From contig NZ_JAIDEN010000147.1 of the NCBI RefSeq assembly GCF_029054785.1, forward strand, positions 1-38,354: a stretch of DNA of 38,354 nucleotides, read 5' to 3'. Made by a program: the position numbers and the translations under genes. The notes under the pieces were generated by a model. That model saw only the letters and a list, made by a program, of their open reading frames with translations, was not told where the DNA came from and did no database searches. Origin of the DNA: Duncaniella sp. (GTDB lineage: Bacteria; Bacteroidota; Bacteroidia; Bacteroidales; Muribaculaceae). This document shows positions 25,832-33,392 of this stretch, piece after piece. Position 1 is the first letter of the stretch. Each line of letters starts with the position of its first letter.

Positions 25832-25863
25832 CAAAGATACAATGATTTCGCCGCTTTTCCAAA
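25832..25863 (-). promoter_or_regulatory. Promoter of pta-ackA
   Basis: On the minus strand TTTG (25863-25860), 20 nt, then TATCTTTG (25839-25832) fits the Bacteroidales sigma consensus. The predicted start near 25827 gives a leader of almost 90 nt before pta. Confidence 0.78.
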
Positions 25864-25935
25864 ATAAAATATTCCTCAGATTTCCGCGTTAAATTATCAG
25901 AAGTATGTCGAACAGATATAAAACCATCATCATTC

Positions 25936-27918
25936 ATGACCACAAGTCGACCTCACCTTATTATATATACAATCATATACACATTTTTGGCTGCATTAGT
26001 GCTGAACAGCTGTTCCGGCGCAAAAATGAGTGTGGCCGACGAACAGCTTGCCCGTGGCGAATACTTCGACGCACAAAAGACCTACCGCAAGGTCTACAAC
26101 AAGCTCAACCCACGCGAGCAACGGGCACAGCGGGCCGAGGTCGCCGCGAAAATGGGAGAATGTTACCGCCGGCTTGGCCAGGATGCCCGCGCGGCGGCGG
26201 CCTATCAGAACGCCTTGCGTTACGGCTATCCGGATTCCTCGCTGCTTCTCTGTCTTGCCTCCGCCCAGCACGGCCAGGGCAACTACACCCAGGCCATCAA
26301 AAGCTATGAGGACTACCTGCGGCTCTACCCAAACGACAACACTGCCCGGCAAGGGCTTCTCGGTGCCCGCAAAGGAGCCGAACTGAAGCGCAACAAGACA
26401 CGCCACGTCGTGAGAAACGCCAAACTTTTCAACTCACGCCGTGCGGATTTCTCACCGATGTTCAACGGCGAGACTCTCTACTTCACAACCACCAACGAAA
26501 AAGTCACCGGTTCGAACCGCAGCGAAATCACCGGCATGAAGCGCAGCGACATCTGGATGGTGCGCAAAAACGAACGCGGCGACTGGCAAAGGCCTGAAGC
26601 GGTAGAAGGCGAACTCAACACCGAATGGGACGAAGGAATCATATCGTTTTCTCCTGACGGTTCCACGATGTATCTCACACGCTCCATACGCACACCTGAA
26701 AAAGACACCGGAGTCGACATCTACACCTCGCGCCGCACTGATGCCAAATGGAGTGCGCCGGTGAAACTCGACATCACAAACGACACCCTCTCCAGCTACG
26801 GTCATCCGGCAGTCAGCCCCTCAGGCGAGTATCTCTATTTCACCTCCGACATGCCCGGCCACGGCGGGAAAGACATCTGGCGGATCAATCTCAACGAACG
26901 GGCCGGAAGTCTTGAAAATCTCGGCGATGCGATCAATACCCCCGGCGATGAAGTGTTTCCCTACATGCTGACAGACTCCATAATGTATTTTTCATCTGAC
27001 GGCCACCCCGGCATGGGCGGACTTGACATATTCCGTGCGACACTGACACCCTCCGGCGGATGGCTGGTAGAAAACATGGGCTCGCCGATCAACTCCGAAG
27101 GTGATGACTTCGGCATCACTTTCGCCAATCCCGGCAAAGAGGCCGGATATTTCAGTTCGAACCGCGGCGACGGACGCGGATATGACCATCTGTATTCCTT
27201 CGAACTCCCTGATCTGAAAATCCAGATCAGCGGCTGGGTGCTTGACCGCGACGAGGAACCGGTGCCTAACGCAGTCATCCGCATCGTGGGCAACGACGGA
27301 TCAAACCAAAAAGCCGTCGCAAAGAATGACGGATCGTTTTCTTTCCCCCTGCAACGCGGCGTCAGCTATGTGATGCTTGCAGGAGCCAAAGGCTATCTCA
27401 ACGCAAAGCAGGAATTCACATCCGACACGGCGGAAGAGGATGCGGACTACGGCATTGATTTCATCCTGGCCTCAATCTCCAAGCCGAATATAGTAGAAAA
27501 CATCTTCTATGACTTTGACAAAGCGACACTGCGTCCGGAGTCAAAAGGCGCGCTTGACAGCCTGGTCCAGATGCTGCGCGACAATCCGAACATCACGATA
27601 GAAATGGCATCGCACACCGACCGCTGGGGATCAGACGAGTATAATATCCGCCTTTCCGAACGGCGAGCCAAAAGCGTGGTCGACTATCTCATCAGCGCCG
27701 GAATCCCGGCAGAGCGTCTGCAATATCAGGGTTATGGCAAATCACGCCCGAAGAAAATCACCCGACGCCTTGCCCGCGAGTTCCCTCAGTTTGAAGAAGG
27801 CCAGGCACTTGACGCAGCCTTTATCGAAAGTCTGCCGGAGGAAGAGCAGGAAATTGCCGATCAGATCAACCGACGGACTGAATTCCAGGTGCTCTCGGTC
27901 GATTATCAGATGTACTGA
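25936..27918 (+). CDS. OmpA-family lipoprotein with TPR, WD40-like propeller and CRD domains (PorE-like)
   Basis: This 660-residue protein has a type II signal peptide ending LNSC (Cys26). The order of parts is TPR helices (about 33-150: MGECYRRLGQDARAAAAYQNAL, NYTQAIKSYEDYLRLYPND), a PD40/WD40-like propeller (about 160-395: DFSPMFNGETLYFTT, SFSPDGSTMYLTR, HPAVSPSGEYLYFTSDMPGHGGKDIW, SDGHPGMGGLDIFRA), a carboxypeptidase-regulatory-like domain (about 408-480) and a C-terminal OmpA peptidoglycan-binding domain (about 495-620: YDFDKATLRPESKGALD, ASHTDRWGSDEYNIRLSERRAKSVVDYL). This is the architecture of PorE, a periplasmic/outer-membrane lipoprotein tied to the type IX secretion system. No other T9SS gene is nearby, so the functional call is by architecture. 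Confidence 0.86.
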   Translation: MTTSRPHLIIYTIIYTFLAALVLNSCSGAKMSVADEQLARGEYFDAQKTYRKVYNKLNPREQRAQRAEVAAKMGECYRRLGQDARAAAAYQNALRYGYPDSSLLLCLASAQHGQGNYTQAIKSYEDYLRLYPNDNTARQGLLGARKGAELKRNKTRHVVRNAKLFNSRRADFSPMFNGETLYFTTTNEKVTGSNRSEITGMKRSDIWMVRKNERGDWQRPEAVEGELNTEWDEGIISFSPDGSTMYLTRSIRTPEKDTGVDIYTSRRTDAKWSAPVKLDITNDTLSSYGHPAVSPSGEYLYFTSDMPGHGGKDIWRINLNERAGSLENLGDAINTPGDEVFPYMLTDSIMYFSSDGHPGMGGLDIFRATLTPSGGWLVENMGSPINSEGDDFGITFANPGKEAGYFSSNRGDGRGYDHLYSFELPDLKIQISGWVLDRDEEPVPNAVIRIVGNDGSNQKAVAKNDGSFSFPLQRGVSYVMLAGAKGYLNAKQEFTSDTAEEDADYGIDFILASISKPNIVENIFYDFDKATLRPESKGALDSLVQMLRDNPNITIEMASHTDRWGSDEYNIRLSERRAKSVVDYLISAGIPAERLQYQGYGKSRPKKITRRLAREFPQFEEGQALDAAFIESLPEEEQEIADQINRRTEFQVLSVDYQMY

Positions 27919-27950
27919 CCACACCATCAGGGCCTACCCGTAGCCTGTAA

Positions 27951-27986
27951 ACTCCGATTTTTAGCCTCTGCACTCCGATTTTTAGC
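27951..27986 (+). repeat. Two perfect 15-bp direct repeats upstream of the typA promoter
   Basis: ACTCCGATTTTTAGC occurs at 27951-27965 and 27972-27986, 21 bp apart start to start (two helical turns). They lie just upstream of the -33 position of the typA promoter and could be operator sites or a repeat family fragment. Confidence 0.75.
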
Positions 27987-28017
27987 GCAACACTACTGAT
28001 ATTCGCGAAAATAGTTG

Positions 28018-28025
28018 TAACTTTG
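28018..28025 (+). promoter_or_regulatory. -7 box of the typA promoter
   Basis: TAACTTTG matches TAnnTTTG. At 19-nt spacing the -33 position reads ACTG, a partial match. The predicted start near 28030 gives a leader of about 18 nt. Confidence 0.7.
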
Positions 28026-28047
28026 CACCCTGAAAAATTTTTGGAAA

Positions 28048-29847
28048 ATGCAGAAGATTAGAAATATTGCCATTATCGCCCATGTGGACCACGGCAAAAC
28101 CACGCTCGTAGACAAAATGTTACTGGCCGGCAAACTGTTTCGCGACAACCAATCGACCGGCGAACTCATCCTTGACAACAATGACCTTGAACGCGAGCGA
28201 GGGATAACAATCCTCTCCAAAAACGTTTCCATCAACTACAACGACTACAAGATCAACATCATTGACACTCCGGGACACGCCGACTTCGGCGGCGAGGTTG
28301 AACGAGTGCTCAACATGGCCGACGGCTGCCTCCTGCTTGTCGATGCTTTCGAAGGACCGATGCCTCAGACCCGCTTCGTGCTTCAGAAAGCCATTCAGAT
28401 GGGCCTCAAGCCCGTTGTTGTGATCAACAAAGTCGACAAACCCAACTGCCGCCCTGACGAAGTTCAGGAAATGGTGTTCGACCTGATGTGCAACCTCGAC
28501 GCAAGCGAGGACCAGCTTGATTTCCCGACTGTCTACGGCTCGGCAAAACAGGGTTGGATGAGCACAGACTATACTCAGCCGACAGACAACATCACAGCAG
28601 TCCTCGACGCCATCATCAAATACATTCCGGAACCGGAAGTCATCGAAGGCGACGCCCAGATGCTGATCACCTCTCTTGATTTCAGCAGCTATGTCGGACG
28701 AATCGCCATCGGCAGGGTTCACCGCGGAGAACTCCGCGAGGGTCAGGACATCGCTCTCTGCAAGAAAGACGGCACCATCGTGCGTCAGCGCATCAAAGAG
28801 CTCCACACATTCGAAGGCATGGGCCGCAAAAAAGTCCAGTCGGTCAAGAGCGGTGACATCTGCGCGCTCGTAGGCATCGAGGGATTCGAAATCGGTGACA
28901 CTGTCGCCGACATCAACAATCCGGAAGCCCTCCCCCGCATTGCGATCGACGAGCCGACAATGTCAATGACATTCACCATCAACGACAGTCCGTTTTTCGG
29001 CAAAGACGGCAAATATGTCACTTCACGCCACATTCATGACCGCCTCACCAAGGAGCTTGACCGCAATCTCGCCCTCCGTGTGACCAAAGCCGATCATGAG
29101 GACACCTGGACAGTGTTCGGTCGCGGTGTGCTCCATCTTTCGGTGCTCATCGAGACCATGCGCCGCGAAGGCTTCGAGCTTCAGGTCGGACAGCCTCAGG
29201 TCATCATCCGTGAAATCGACGGCCAGAAATGCGAGCCGATCGAAATGCTGACAATCAACGTTCCGGAAGAATACTCGTCAAAAATCATCGACATGGTGAC
29301 ACGCCGCAAGGGCGAAATGGTCTCGATGATGACTCAGAACGACCGCATCCATATCGAATTCCTCATCCCCTCACGCGGCATCATCGGTCTGCGCAACAAT
29401 GTGCTGACCGCATCTGCCGGCGAGGCCATCATGGCCCACCGCTTCCATGAATACCAGCCCTGGAAGGGAGACATCGAACGCCGCACAAACGGCTCACTCA
29501 TCGCAATGGAAAGCGGAACCGCCTACGCCTACGCGATCGACAAACTTCAGGACCGCGGCCGATTCTTCATCTTCCCTCAGGAAGAAGTGTATGCCGGACA
29601 GGTTGTCGGTGAGAACGCCAAGGACAACGACATTGTGGTCAACGTCACAAAATCCAAGAAGCTCACCAATATGCGCGCAAGCGGTGCCGACGACAAAGCC
29701 CGTATCATCCCCCCGGTAGTCTTCTCGCTTGAAGAGGCTCTTGAATATATCAAGGAGGATGAATATGTCGAAGTGACCCCCCACCATCTCCGTCTGCGCA
29801 AAATCATCCTTGATGAAATCGAGCGCAAACGCGCCAACAAATCTTAA
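28048..29847 (+). CDS. typA: Ribosome-associated GTPase TypA/BipA
   Basis: A 599-residue translational GTPase, full length for the family. G-motifs are AHVDHGKTTL (G1, near residue 11), ERGITI (G2), DTPGHADFGGEVERVL (G3, with the catalytic His retained) and NKVDK (G4). Domain II and the EF-G-like domain III/V follow (GRGVLHLSVLIETMRREGFELQVGQPQVI, VTRRKGEMVSM, SRGIIGLRNNVLTASAGEAIM), then the BipA-specific C-terminal domain (NVTKSKKLTNMRASGADDKARIIPP, LEEALEYIKEDEYVEVTP). It binds the 70S ribosome and aids ribosome biogenesis and stress adaptation. Single-gene unit with its own promoter. Confidence 0.98.
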   Translation: MQKIRNIAIIAHVDHGKTTLVDKMLLAGKLFRDNQSTGELILDNNDLERERGITILSKNVSINYNDYKINIIDTPGHADFGGEVERVLNMADGCLLLVDAFEGPMPQTRFVLQKAIQMGLKPVVVINKVDKPNCRPDEVQEMVFDLMCNLDASEDQLDFPTVYGSAKQGWMSTDYTQPTDNITAVLDAIIKYIPEPEVIEGDAQMLITSLDFSSYVGRIAIGRVHRGELREGQDIALCKKDGTIVRQRIKELHTFEGMGRKKVQSVKSGDICALVGIEGFEIGDTVADINNPEALPRIAIDEPTMSMTFTINDSPFFGKDGKYVTSRHIHDRLTKELDRNLALRVTKADHEDTWTVFGRGVLHLSVLIETMRREGFELQVGQPQVIIREIDGQKCEPIEMLTINVPEEYSSKIIDMVTRRKGEMVSMMTQNDRIHIEFLIPSRGIIGLRNNVLTASAGEAIMAHRFHEYQPWKGDIERRTNGSLIAMESGTAYAYAIDKLQDRGRFFIFPQEEVYAGQVVGENAKDNDIVVNVTKSKKLTNMRASGADDKARIIPPVVFSLEEALEYIKEDEYVEVTPHHLRLRKIILDEIERKRANKS

Positions 29848-29860
29848 AAAGGTTGTTTAA

Positions 29861-29889
29861 CAGCGCTCCATCCTAACGGAGGGGGGCTG
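29861..29889. terminator. Weak hairpin between convergent typA and ABC ATPase genes
   Basis: CAGC..TCC (29861-29869) can pair with GGA..GCTG (29878-29889) around an 8-nt loop. The intergenic space is only 42 bp. A half copy of the AGGTTGTTTAA motif (29850-29860) precedes it. It is a possible terminator without a good U-run. Confidence 0.35.
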
Positions 29890-30687
29890 TCAATCCTGAA
29901 CACGGATACGGAAGTAGCCGGTCGCAGGATCATAACAGACACCTTCACGGTCAAAATACACCCCAAGACTGCCGTTCGCGGCCAGTTCGCGGGGTGTTCC
30001 CGTTTTAAGGCCATGCTGTCTGTCAAGAAGCCATGCGCGGTCTGCGATCTGAAGCGCGATTTCAAGATCGTGGGTCGAAATGAACACCGTGGTCTGCCTC
30101 AGGCGCGAAAGCGAACGCAACAGGCGCATGATCTCAACTTTGCTCGGAAAGTCAAGAAATGCCGTAGGTTCATCGAGGAAGATCACAGGAGTCTCCTGAG
30201 CAAGTGCCTTGGCGATCATCACCTTCTGCCGCTCTCCGTCGCTGAGAGAAGCCACAGTGCGACCGCAGAGATGTCCGATCCCGACAAGGCGGACTGCATC
30301 TTCGACAATGGATCTGTCATCATCTGACAGACGTCCCCAGAAACCGGTGTAAGGGCTGCGTCCCATCGCAACGAGCTGCTCGACTTTCATATTCCCCAAT
30401 GAAAGTTTTTCGGTGAGCACAACGCCTACGGTCTTTGACAGCGCCTGCGGAGTGTAGTCTTCCAGGGAGCGTCCGTCGATCCTTACCGCTCCTGAAAGAG
30501 CGGGCAACGCACCTGAAAGAGTTTTCAGCAAAGTGGATTTGCCGGCACCGTTCGGACCGAGCAGACAAGTCAGCTCCCCTTGCCTGAGAGCAGCGTCCAG
30601 CGGTCCTGAGATAGCCACAGATCCTTCTTTGGTCCGATAGCCTGTCACAAGATTTTCCAGGCTGACAGAAGTCATTGTCTTATCCAT
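29890..30687 (-). CDS. ABC transporter ATP-binding protein, iron-siderophore/cobalamin type
   Basis: A 265-residue nucleotide-binding subunit resembling FecE/BtuD. Walker A is GPNGAGKST (44-52), the signature is LSDGE (148-152, an Asp where LSGGE is usual), Walker B is VIFLDEP (168-174), the D-loop region is TAFLD and the switch is STHDLE. SPYTGFWGRLSDDDRSIVEDAV is the helical-domain segment typical of the iron-chelate/B12 subfamily. It would energise uptake through an FecCD/BtuC-type permease, but no permease or binding protein is beside it here. Promoter box upstream at 30711-30718. Met5 is an alternative start. Confidence 0.9.
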   Translation of the reverse strand: MDKTMTSVSLENLVTGYRTKEGSVAISGPLDAALRQGELTCLLGPNGAGKSTLLKTLSGALPALSGAVRIDGRSLEDYTPQALSKTVGVVLTEKLSLGNMKVEQLVAMGRSPYTGFWGRLSDDDRSIVEDAVRLVGIGHLCGRTVASLSDGERQKVMIAKALAQETPVIFLDEPTAFLDFPSKVEIMRLLRSLSRLRQTTVFISTHDLEIALQIADRAWLLDRQHGLKTGTPRELAANGSLGVYFDREGVCYDPATGYFRIRVQD

Positions 30688-30710
30688 TAGTCAAGATTTT
30701 AACCACAGCA

Positions 30711-30718
30711 CAAAGTTA
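30711..30718 (-). promoter_or_regulatory. -7 box upstream of the ABC ATPase gene
   Basis: TAACTTTG on the minus strand, 24 bp upstream of the start codon, matches TAnnTTTG. The -33 region is only a partial match. Confidence 0.6.
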
Positions 30719-30773
30719 GCATACCGACATGCCTAAATTAGTGCGATAATGCGGAAAGCCGCTATTTTTTTCA

Positions 30774-31622
30774 TCACCGCTTGCGATGTGTGCTCCAATA
30801 ATGGAAATTGCACTGGCTTTCTATCTCATTTTCAATCTCGTCAGGGAGCGAGGAGAAAAAGTCATGTCCGGTCAGGGCCTCAATCGAGTCGATTGTCACA
30901 GCACATGCCTGCATGCCGCCCTTGACCTTCTCATTGGGCATGATGAACCCGATCCCTCTCGCCGGCACAGAATATGGCGAGATGATGGCTTTGAAGAACC
31001 TGCGCGGGACATAGACCCGCGAGTCGCCGATATATTCGATCGGATTGCCGTCAATGACAGGTCCGCAGACAATATAAATCGCGCTGTCGGCTTCAGCCCA
31101 CTGCCGGCATTTCTCTTCAAGCCCCTTCCATGATCCGGCATTAAGACTTTTGGCCTGAGGGCATATATTGGTCAGAAAAAAAGTCTCCGCCATAGCCTCG
31201 GCACTCCATTTCATGTCTCCGGCTGGAGCCATGTGGCCGCGGTCATATCCCGAATAGCTGTAATCCCAGGTATCGGCACAGCCTTCCACATCGGGATCAG
31301 ATGAAAACTTGTTGGTTCGCGAGGCCGCACCGTCAGTCTCGTCAGCTGTCAGTTCCCAGGCAACCCAGTTGGGGATATGATACTGCGGGTTGAAAGAAAG
31401 ATCCATTCCCCGGTAACTCTTGAAGACCGACGGAGTGCCAGGCTTGGTCTTCACATCAAGAAGATTTCCATAGGAGGATGTGTGGCAACTCAGCTCTGCC
31501 CCACCCGCCTCCTGGCCGTTAAGATGCGATGCCAAATAGCCGCAGCCTATTATAAGAAAAGCCACAACAGCCGTTTGCCAAATATTTCGTTTTGCTTTTT
31601 TCTTCGTTTTTCGCTTTGCCAT
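30774..31622 (-). CDS. DNA/RNA non-specific endonuclease (NUC1 family), membrane-anchored or secreted
   Basis: A 282-residue protein. A very basic start (KRKTKKKAKR) precedes one hydrophobic segment (about 17-33), giving a signal anchor. The NUC1 fold has the catalytic DRGHM motif (127-131, His130 as general base), MAPAGDMKWSAEAMAETFFLTNICPQ with the metal-binding Asn, and later GPVIDG, VPRRFFKAII and FIMPNE blocks. Family enzymes cleave DNA and RNA without sequence preference using a metal ion; an extracytoplasmic position suggests nucleic-acid scavenging. It starts 36 bp after fdtB and may be the last gene of that transcript. Confidence 0.93.
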   Translation of the reverse strand: MAKRKTKKKAKRNIWQTAVVAFLIIGCGYLASHLNGQEAGGAELSCHTSSYGNLLDVKTKPGTPSVFKSYRGMDLSFNPQYHIPNWVAWELTADETDGAASRTNKFSSDPDVEGCADTWDYSYSGYDRGHMAPAGDMKWSAEAMAETFFLTNICPQAKSLNAGSWKGLEEKCRQWAEADSAIYIVCGPVIDGNPIEYIGDSRVYVPRRFFKAIISPYSVPARGIGFIMPNEKVKGGMQACAVTIDSIEALTGHDFFSSLPDEIENEIESQCNFHYWSTHRKR

Positions 31623-31658
31623 AGTAAAAAGTCACTCAGAGAATGATTAACAACATCT

Positions 31659-32792
31659 TTACAATTCTATCTCATTAATTATCCGGGCTATCTCGGCGGC
31701 TGCGGCTACGGTGGTGCCGGTCGCTATCGGCAGACTCAGGATCTCGCCTGCGAGACGCTCTGTCACCGGAAGCGGACCATGTGACAGTTCGGAATAGCAT
31801 GGCTGGCAATGCGGGGGGACTGCATAATGAATGTCTGTGCCGACTCCGCATTCCGCCAACTTCTGACGCAGAAGATCTCGCTTGCCGTCTGCAACCCGGA
31901 CCACATATTGATGCCAGACATTATCTGTGACTTCCGTTGACATATACGGCAATATGATGTCCGGACGAGAGATTGTCCGCTGATAAGCCAGCGCACGGGC
32001 AAAGCGGTCGGCATTTTCCCGGCTCAGATAAGGCAGTTTCACCCGCAAAAAAGCCGCCTGCAAAGGGTCAAGACGACAGTTGAAGCCTTGGTAGATATTG
32101 TGATAACGGCTTTCAGTGCCATAGTTGGCCAGAGCACGGACTGTTTTTGCCAGTTCGGCATCGTGGGTCACAACAGCACCGCCATCACCCAGGGCGCCGA
32201 CATTCTTTGTGGGGTAAAAACTGATTCCGGCGGCATCGCCAAGTGCTCCTGCATGAGGTGAATCATGCAGCCCGACGGCGAGAGTCCTGGCCCCTAAGGC
32301 CTGCGCACAGTCTTCGATTATCTTAAGTCCATGCTCACGGGCGCAATCGACCAGCGATGAATCCCAGGCCACACGTCCGTAGAGATGCACCGTCATGATC
32401 CCACGTGTGCGCGGAGTGATGGCCGAGGCAAGCAAGGCGGTGTCAAGATTCATGGTTTTCTCATCCACATCAACCGCCACTGGGGTCAGGCCGGCATCAC
32501 TGATTGCCAGAACAGACGCTATATATGTGTTGGCCGGATAAATGATTTCGTCACCCTTACGGAACACACCCATCTCGCAATAGGCCCTTAGAATAAGCCT
32601 CAGCGCATCGAGGCCGTTGCTGACTCCGATGACACAAGGTGCGCCAAGCATCTCTCCGAGCATGGATTCAAATGCCTCGACTTCGGGACCGCCTATATAG
32701 CGTCCGCTGCGGATGACGCGCTCAGCCGCCTCTATAAGCTCGCCGGTGTATGGTTCATTGACCGATCCGAGGTCCAAAAACGGATGTTTCAT
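31659..32792 (-). CDS. DegT/DnrJ/EryC1/StrS aminotransferase, FdtB/QdtB-like
   Basis: A 377-residue PLP-dependent sugar aminotransferase. Signatures are RSGRYIGGPEVEAFE, GVSNGLDALRLILRAY, IYPANTYIASVLAI, VDVDEKTMNLD, HLYGR, IIEDCAQALGA (PLP-ring Asp161), SFYPTKNVGALGDGGAVVT (Schiff-base Lys196), NYGTESRYHNIYQGFNCRLDPLQAAFLRVKL and NVWHQYVVR. The start overlaps the preceding cupin isomerase by 4 bp, the pairing found in Fuc3N/Qui3N synthesis: isomerisation of dTDP-4-keto-6-deoxyglucose followed by 3-amination. The precise sugar stereochemistry cannot be read. No acetyltransferase or glycosyltransferase is adjacent. Confidence 0.9.
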   Translation of the reverse strand: MKHPFLDLGSVNEPYTGELIEAAERVIRSGRYIGGPEVEAFESMLGEMLGAPCVIGVSNGLDALRLILRAYCEMGVFRKGDEIIYPANTYIASVLAISDAGLTPVAVDVDEKTMNLDTALLASAITPRTRGIMTVHLYGRVAWDSSLVDCAREHGLKIIEDCAQALGARTLAVGLHDSPHAGALGDAAGISFYPTKNVGALGDGGAVVTHDAELAKTVRALANYGTESRYHNIYQGFNCRLDPLQAAFLRVKLPYLSRENADRFARALAYQRTISRPDIILPYMSTEVTDNVWHQYVVRVADGKRDLLRQKLAECGVGTDIHYAVPPHCQPCYSELSHGPLPVTERLAGEILSLPIATGTTVAAAAEIARIINEIEL

Positions 32793-33214
32793 AGGTTCTC
32801 TCCTCTCTGTCGGGCTGCCATGCGCTTGAATTCCTCATAATCGCGGATATATTCATCGGGATCATAAAGGATTGATGTCATCACCACACACACACTGCCT
32901 GAAGCAAAATTATCCAACGTGCGCCAATAGCCCGGCGGAATGTACAGTCCCTCATACGGACGGTTGAGCGTATAGGTCATCCAGGTGTCTCCGTCAAAGA
33001 GATTGACATTGAAACATCCGTTGACGGCAACGAGCAGCGATTTCGCTTCTTTATGGGAATGGCCGCCGCGAGCTTCGCCCGCCGGGACATCGTAGGTCCA
33101 GTAGCAACGGGCGATCTCAAAGGGAATCTGGTCATTGTCCTGCACGAAAGTCAGACTTCCGCGAGGATCATATATGCGCGGCAGAGGGATGATACAGGGT
33201 TTGGTAATATCCAT
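32789..33214 (-). CDS. dTDP-4-keto-6-deoxyglucose 3,4-ketoisomerase (FdtA/QdtA-like cupin)
   Basis: A 141-residue small cupin of the WxcM/FdtA family. Key blocks are DPRGSLTFVQ, PFEIARCYWTYDVPAGEARGGHSHKEAKSLLVAVNG (with the HSHKE catalytic/substrate region), YEGLYIPPGYWRTLDNFASGSVCVVMTS and YIRDYEEF. These enzymes shift the 4-keto group of dTDP-4-keto-6-deoxyglucose to C3, giving the substrate for the aminotransferase encoded by the overlapping next gene. Promoter box at 33240-33247. FdtA and QdtA differ by product stereochemistry, which I cannot assign. Confidence 0.9.
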   Translation of the reverse strand: MDITKPCIIPLPRIYDPRGSLTFVQDNDQIPFEIARCYWTYDVPAGEARGGHSHKEAKSLLVAVNGCFNVNLFDGDTWMTYTLNRPYEGLYIPPGYWRTLDNFASGSVCVVMTSILYDPDEYIRDYEEFKRMAARQRGENL

Positions 33215-33239
33215 AAATATAGGTTGGTCTAAGGATACG

Positions 33240-33247
33240 CAAAGATA
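33240..33247 (-). promoter_or_regulatory. -7 box upstream of the FdtA-like gene
   Basis: TATCTTTG on the minus strand, 26 bp before the start codon, matches TAnnTTTG. No clear -33 TTTG. Confidence 0.55.
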
Positions 33248-33392
33248 GCAATATTATGGTGACGGAATGGCATCACGACAATAAAAATCGGCTGTATGTT
33301 GTAAAACACATTTTTTTGCGGGCCGAAAACGAAAATTTATTACTATTTTGCGGACGTTTTCTTCTTACCTAAAACTAAAACCTAAATAAAAT

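Noticed and set aside
28120..28806. Minus-strand open frame of 228 codons
   Set aside because: Antisense to the highly conserved typA GTPase domain; a codon-usage shadow.
33311..33350. Possible promoter of the EF-G2-type gene (TTTG at 33315, CTATTTTG at 33343)
   Set aside because: Spacing is 24 nt instead of 19-20 and the -7 box lacks the TA, so it was not listed as a feature.
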